DNA of 64,000 bases from an uncultured Cryomorphaceae bacterium. Its GTDB lineage: Bacteria; Bacteroidota; Bacteroidia; Flavobacteriales; Schleiferiaceae. Of the stretch, positions 59,419 through 64,000 are shown piece by piece. The notes below the pieces were generated by a model. It saw nothing but the letters and a program-made list of their open reading frames with translations, had not been told where the DNA came from and searched no databases. The stretch's first letter is position 1; each line of letters begins with the position of its first letter. Where the stretch lies: positions 1 through 64,000 of the forward strand of contig CACMMX010000002.1 in the NCBI GenBank assembly GCA_902614915.1. The letters are read 5' to 3'. The translations under genes and the position numbers were made by a program.

Positions 59419-59751
59419 CTAATTTATCATTTCTTCGTTTACTTTATCGTGAGAAGCATGAGCTGCCATCTAATCATTATTCCAAAGTATTAATTAAGGA
59501 CTTTCATATCTAGTCTGCGTAGTTTCTTCCAAAGCCAAAGTTAAAGAATGCCAGGATGTAACATCTACATGAGCCCAAGTTTCAATTGGGTTAAGCTTAA
59601 TCCCATTCAAACGCTTCATTACAAATAAACTAGTGCTACATCGTGGGTTATGTGTATAAAAGAAAACCGGAGTCTTTAAAGTTAGAAAACCCGAAATATC
59701 TTTTATTAATTCCGGATGCTCAAACTGATTTTTTTCGTTGAATAGGGCGAA
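59419..59751 (-). pseudogene. Decayed YtxJ/BrxC-like monothiol bacilliredoxin (DUF2847) gene
   Basis: In one minus-strand frame: FALFNEKNQFEHPELIKDISGFLTLKTPVFFYTHNPRCSTSLFVMKRLNGIKLNPIETWAHVDVTSWHSLTLALEETTQTRYESP*LILWNND*MAAHASHDKVNEEMIN*. YtxJ-like RCS motif, ESP(Q) and ASH motifs; stops at 59494-59496 and 59470-59472; no start codon. Confidence 0.7.
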
Positions 59752-59871
59752 TTAACCTTGTTGTTCAGAAATTTCAACATGCGAGTATGAAGGACATTTT
59801 TCTACTGTTCCACATGATGATAATGCGAGAACTGCAGTAATCACGAAAGCTGCGCCAAGTATCTTTTTCAT
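59752..59871 (-). CDS. Small lipoprotein (39 aa), absent from the supplied ORF track
   Basis: MKKILGAAFVITAVLALSSCGTVEKCPSYSHVEISEQQG*; signal sequence plus lipobox LSSC-G. Confidence 0.65.
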   Translation of the reverse strand: MKKILGAAFVITAVLALSSCGTVEKCPSYSHVEISEQQG

Positions 59872-59942
59872 CTTTATAAAATCTAGTATTCGCTACATTG
59901 CGAAGGATAAAAATAACGCATACAAGCCAAAATTCATCTTTA

Positions 59943-60662
59943 ATGGTCAACTTCCTTTCAACAATGATTCCTAAAGACTGGTTATTATTTTGGAAAGAAG
60001 AAGAAAATAAACTTTACTTAAGGAACCTTTTAGCTTTTCTTGAGCAAGAGTATTCGGAGCAAGTGTGTTACCCAGCAAAACATGATATTTTTAAGGCGCT
60101 AGAGGGGCTCCGACCTGTAGGTGTCAAGTGCATCTTACTTGGACAAGACCCTTATCATGGGTTTCAGCAAGCAAACGGGCTTGCCTTCTCCGTCTCAAAC
60201 GGTGTCAAACCCCCTCCTTCACTGCGCAACATCTTCAAAGAATACGAAGAAGATTTATGCTTACCTCAACCCCTCAGCGGCGATTTAAATGCGTGGAGAA
60301 AAGAAGGTGTGCTTCTGTTGAACACGGCTTTAAGCGTTCGTGGAGGAAAACCAGGTTCGCATAAAAATAAAGGCTGGGAAATTTTTACATTAAACCTGAT
60401 TACCTATGTATTGACTAAATCAGATAATGCCGGTTTCATTTGCTTTGGTAAGCAAGCGCACAAACTCGCTATAAGAGTTACGGAAGGATTTAATAAAAAA
60501 GATGTGACAATTGTTTACTCACCTCACCCGTCACCATTAAGTGCTTATAGAGGTTTTTTTGGTTCAAAACCTTTTACAACATTTAATAACATTCAAAGTA
60601 AAAAAGGCAAGGAAATCGTAAATTGGGAACTGCCTTCAAATGGCCAAAAATCACTTTTTTAA
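59943..60662 (+). CDS. ung: Uracil-DNA glycosylase
   Basis: CILLGQDPYHGFQQANGLAFSVSNGVKPPPSLRNIFKE, VLLLNTALSVRGGKPGSHKNKGWE, SPHPSPLSAYRGFFGSKPF. Confidence 0.97.
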   Translation: MVNFLSTMIPKDWLLFWKEEENKLYLRNLLAFLEQEYSEQVCYPAKHDIFKALEGLRPVGVKCILLGQDPYHGFQQANGLAFSVSNGVKPPPSLRNIFKEYEEDLCLPQPLSGDLNAWRKEGVLLLNTALSVRGGKPGSHKNKGWEIFTLNLITYVLTKSDNAGFICFGKQAHKLAIRVTEGFNKKDVTIVYSPHPSPLSAYRGFFGSKPFTTFNNIQSKKGKEIVNWELPSNGQKSLF

Positions 60663-60682
60663 AGGCTTATCACAATTACAGA

Positions 60683-62062
60683 ATGGACACTACATCAATC
60701 GTTTTCGCAGTAATTAACCTCATTTTAGTAGTTCTTCTCTTTTTAAAGTTTAGATCCACAGGCAACGCCTCTCTCGAATCCTCTAGCGAAGTACCCGAAT
60801 GGGCGCAAGCCCAAATCAAGGAACTTAAATCTGAAGCAGTGAATACCTCCGAATCGCTAAAAGAAGCACTAGAAGCTTTATCTGAAGAGCAAGTCATAAG
60901 TGCCCAAACAATTAGTTCCCTCCAAGCTAAACTAGAGGCAGCACAAGAAAAAATTAAAGAACAGCAAGAAAACTTTGCTGCTCAAAGAGAGCAAGCAAAA
61001 GCAGACAAGGAATCCATGGCCAATGAATTTAAGGTATTGGCAGAAAAAGTTCTCGATGAGAAAACAAAGCAGTTTAAGACCACAAATAGTGAAGAGCTAG
61101 ACAAGTTGCTTGCCCCGTTTAAGCAGAAATTAACGGACTTTGAAACAACGGTTAAAGAAAATCACAAGGAAGAACTTAAGAATTCGGGTGCTTTAATGGA
61201 AAATATCAAAGCCCTGAAAAACATGAATGACCAGCTTACCGCCGAGGCAAGTGGTCTAGTTAAGGCCTTGAGAGGTGATACCAAAAAACAGGGGAATTGG
61301 GGTGAATTCGTTTTAGAACGCGCTTTGGAAATGAGCGGTTTAACAAAAAATCAAGAATTCTTTGTTCAAAACAGTGAAACTACGGTAGATGGACGCAGAC
61401 TTCAACCCGATGTTATCATACAATTGCCTGAAGACAAAAAAATCATAGTAGATTCAAAGGTATCGCTGGTATCATGGGAGGCGTATGTAAATGCTGAGGA
61501 AGAGGATTCAAAAAAGCACATGAAATCACTCATTGCCAGTATTCAAACGCACATTAAACAGCTCAGTGAGAAAGACTATCCGCAACTTTATGATGGAGCT
61601 ACTCCTGAATTTGTGCTTCTTTTTATACCAATAGAAGCAGCTTTTATGGAAGCTACTAAATTTGATGGTACGTTATACGAATTGGCATTTTCAAAAAAGA
61701 TTATTTTAGTATCTACTTCAACTCTTCTAGCCACGTTAAAGACGATTGCAATGGCTTGGAGGCAGGAAAAGCAAACAAGAAATGTCATAGAAATTGCGGA
61801 TGCCGGCGGTAAACTTTACGATAAGTTTGTTGGATTAAGTGAGGATTTGTTAAAACTAGGCGACCAATTCAATACGGCCCAAAAGACCTACGAAAGCTCT
61901 ATGAATAAAATGGTTGATGGGCGAGGAAACTTGATTACTCAAGTTGAACGTTTAAAAAAACTCGGAAGTAAAACCAAAAAAGAATTGGATAGTAGAATGA
62001 TAGAACGAGCCAATCTTGGAGAGTTTTCTAATGAATCGTCCACAAAACCAATTGAAGAATAA
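60683..62062 (+). CDS. rmuC: DNA recombination protein RmuC homologue
   Basis: N-terminal TM then coiled coil; ALRGDTKKQGNWGEFVLERALEMSGL, QPDVIIQLPEDKKIIVDSKVSLVSWEAYVNAEEE. Confidence 0.94.
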   Translation: MDTTSIVFAVINLILVVLLFLKFRSTGNASLESSSEVPEWAQAQIKELKSEAVNTSESLKEALEALSEEQVISAQTISSLQAKLEAAQEKIKEQQENFAAQREQAKADKESMANEFKVLAEKVLDEKTKQFKTTNSEELDKLLAPFKQKLTDFETTVKENHKEELKNSGALMENIKALKNMNDQLTAEASGLVKALRGDTKKQGNWGEFVLERALEMSGLTKNQEFFVQNSETTVDGRRLQPDVIIQLPEDKKIIVDSKVSLVSWEAYVNAEEEDSKKHMKSLIASIQTHIKQLSEKDYPQLYDGATPEFVLLFIPIEAAFMEATKFDGTLYELAFSKKIILVSTSTLLATLKTIAMAWRQEKQTRNVIEIADAGGKLYDKFVGLSEDLLKLGDQFNTAQKTYESSMNKMVDGRGNLITQVERLKKLGSKTKKELDSRMIERANLGEFSNESSTKPIEE

Positions 62063-62796
62063 TGGCGAACAAGCAACTAATATATGGACTCAGACCTATC
62101 CTGCAAGCCACTCAAGATGGACAAACTATTGATAAGGTGTTCCTTCAAAAAGAACTTGGAGGCGCACTTTATTCTCAATTGGAAGGAACATTACGAGATC
62201 AAGGCATAGCCCCTAAATATGTCCCTGTTGAAAAACTCAACCGTCTGACTAGAGGAAATCATCAAGGTGCCGTGGCATTTTTGAGTCCTGTTGATTTCTA
62301 CGATTTAGAAGAAGTCATTACCAAAATTGTGGACTCGGGTGAGAAACCACTTATACTTGCTCTGGATCGCATTACAGATGTGCGAAACTTTGGAGCTATT
62401 GCACGATCAGCAGAATGCTCTGGGGTTCATGCGATTGTTCTACCAAAAAATGATAGCGCTCCGGTGAGTGCAGATGCTATTCGCACCTCAACCGGGGCCT
62501 TATTAGAAATACCAATTTGCAAGGTAAATCATATAAAAGATGCGATTTTTTTAGCCCAAAGTCTAGGGTTGAAAATCATAGCAGGTACAGAAAAATCAGA
62601 AACATCCATGTATGAGGCTCCTTTTGAAGATTCGTGCATGCTAATTATGGGTAATGAAGAAAATGGCGTGCATAAAAGTTTGATTAAATTGGCAGACGCA
62701 GAGGCGCTCATTCCCATGAAAGGACACATTAATTCTCTTAACGTAAGTGTAGCAACGGGTGTTCTACTATATGAAGCCGTAAGACAAAGAGGTTAA
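62062..62796 (+). CDS. rlmB: SpoU family 23S rRNA (guanosine-2'-O)-methyltransferase RlmB
   Basis: LIYGLRPILQATQDGQTIDKVFLQ, LALDRITDVRNFGAIARSAECSGVHAIVLP, NSLNVSVATGVLLYEAVRQR. Confidence 0.95.
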   Translation: MANKQLIYGLRPILQATQDGQTIDKVFLQKELGGALYSQLEGTLRDQGIAPKYVPVEKLNRLTRGNHQGAVAFLSPVDFYDLEEVITKIVDSGEKPLILALDRITDVRNFGAIARSAECSGVHAIVLPKNDSAPVSADAIRTSTGALLEIPICKVNHIKDAIFLAQSLGLKIIAGTEKSETSMYEAPFEDSCMLIMGNEENGVHKSLIKLADAEALIPMKGHINSLNVSVATGVLLYEAVRQRG

Positions 62797-62797
62797 A

Positions 62798-64000
62798 ATG
62801 AAGCATATCACATACATTCTTTTCCTTGCTATTGGTGGGAATTTGACCGCACAGTTCAATTGCCAAAGCACAAAAAGTCTAAGTATCAAACAAAACAATG
62901 CACCTATTAACTACAATTCACGGTCTGATACTGCGGACCTGCAGAAGCTCCAACTAACTATAGACAGCCGTGATTTTGGCAACGGGCAAATGGATGGAAT
63001 AGCAAAATACCAACTGTACTCTAAGATTGCATTCAATTCATTGCGCTTTGACCTGTTGGGCTTTACAGTAGATAGTGTCCTGTCCTCAAGCGGATCATTA
63101 AATTTCATGCAGAACGGTGAACATTTAGTAATTTATTCTACAGTCTCTGCAGGTCAGACATTAAATTGGGACATTTTCTACCATGGAGCCACTACTAAAG
63201 ATGCGAGCGGCTGGGGCGGTATTCATTTAGACGGTGCCTATCAATACAACTTAGGAGTAGGATTTGCAGCAAATCCTCACGTTTACGGGCGAAGTCTTTT
63301 TCCTTGTTTTGACAATTTTGTTGAGAAATTCATTTTAGAAGAAATGAATATTATCACGGCGCCAAATAAAGTTGGTGTAAGTAACGGTATACTCTCAAAA
63401 GTAGACACTTTAGGAAACGGAGATTTGGCTTGGAAATGGGAAGGCCAAGCTCTTATCCCCTCTTACCTGGTTAGTATGGCTGTTTCGGATTATTTCAAAC
63501 AGAGCTGGACGCACAACGGGAAATCTTTTGAAATCTATGGTAGAGCCCAAGACACGAGCAACATTAGAGCAGGATTTGTACATCTTACTGAAATATATGA
63601 TGCCTTTGTCAAAGAATTTGGCCCTTATCTTTTTGAAAAGGTCGGCTATGCACTAACAATTACTGGGGCCATGGAACATGCTGGAATGGTTCACCTACCC
63701 CGAAATCTAGCTAATACCAATTTAACAGGTGAAGACATCATTGCACATGAATTAGCTCACATGTGGTTTGGCAACGGTATAACTACTCAAACGGCAGAGG
63801 ATATGTGGATTAATGAAGGGTTCGCAGAGTTTGGTTCACACCTTTACGAGGAGTCCGTTTATGGCCCCTCCACATATGTAGAAACAGTACAGAATAATCA
63901 AAGCTTGGTCTTAAAACAAGCCTACGCCAATGACGGAAGTCACTTAGCCCTTAGCGGCGTAAATCAAGAGCAAACCTATGGCACACATACCTATCAAAAA
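62798..64000 (+). CDS. M1 family metallopeptidase (truncated by window end)
   Basis: Open frame from ATG 62798 to the window edge: MKHITYILFLAIGGNLTAQFNCQ...GAMEHAGMVHLP...IIAHELAHMWFGNGITTQTAEDMWINEGFAEF, with the HExxH-18-E zinc motif. Confidence 0.92.
   Translation, partial: MKHITYILFLAIGGNLTAQFNCQSTKSLSIKQNNAPINYNSRSDTADLQKLQLTIDSRDFGNGQMDGIAKYQLYSKIAFNSLRFDLLGFTVDSVLSSSGSLNFMQNGEHLVIYSTVSAGQTLNWDIFYHGATTKDASGWGGIHLDGAYQYNLGVGFAANPHVYGRSLFPCFDNFVEKFILEEMNIITAPNKVGVSNGILSKVDTLGNGDLAWKWEGQALIPSYLVSMAVSDYFKQSWTHNGKSFEIYGRAQDTSNIRAGFVHLTEIYDAFVKEFGPYLFEKVGYALTITGAMEHAGMVHLPRNLANTNLTGEDIIAHELAHMWFGNGITTQTAEDMWINEGFAEFGSHLYEESVYGPSTYVETVQNNQSLVLKQAYANDGSHLALSGVNQEQTYGTHTYQK

Noticed and set aside
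59419-59496. In-frame TAA/TAG as evidence for stop-codon recoding
   Set aside because: TAA and TAG terminate many intact genes across the window, and the frame also lacks a start codon; pseudogenisation is simpler.

Overview
The window is a typical stretch of Bacteroidota (Flavobacteriia-like) chromosome. It is gene-dense, mostly housekeeping, and uses the standard genetic code. It opens with a minus-strand tRNA-His(GTG) and carries about 50 confidently callable CDSs. Recognisable genes include trmD, recF, ribH, dnaK, panB, priA, ahpC-type peroxiredoxin, ppx/ppk1, mazG, def, ruvX, dapD, cca, miaA, lpxK, gatB, lipA, ung, rmuC and rlmB. There are also several transporters and three large Por/T9SS-sorted secreted proteins, one of them a 2020-aa repeat protein. 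The window ends inside an M1-family metallopeptidase. I see no CRISPR array, prophage, insertion sequence or clear defence island. The parts not explained by ordinary annotation are mainly intergenic: (i) a 548-bp convergent gap (38781-39328) with several perfect hairpins, two terminator-like structures and a 15-bp long-range inverted repeat enclosing about 140 nt, a candidate structured RNA or MITE-like element; (ii) a decayed ytxJ/bacilliredoxin-like gene at 59419-59751 that keeps frame but has two in-frame nonsense codons and no start, directly downstream and in frame with an unannotated 39-aa lipoprotein; (iii) a second small pseudogene at 49961-50188; (iv) a tRNA-His with two adjacent T:T acceptor-stem mismatches. 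No clearly new multi-gene system was found. All functional calls come from reading the sequence and remembered family motifs; no database search was run.
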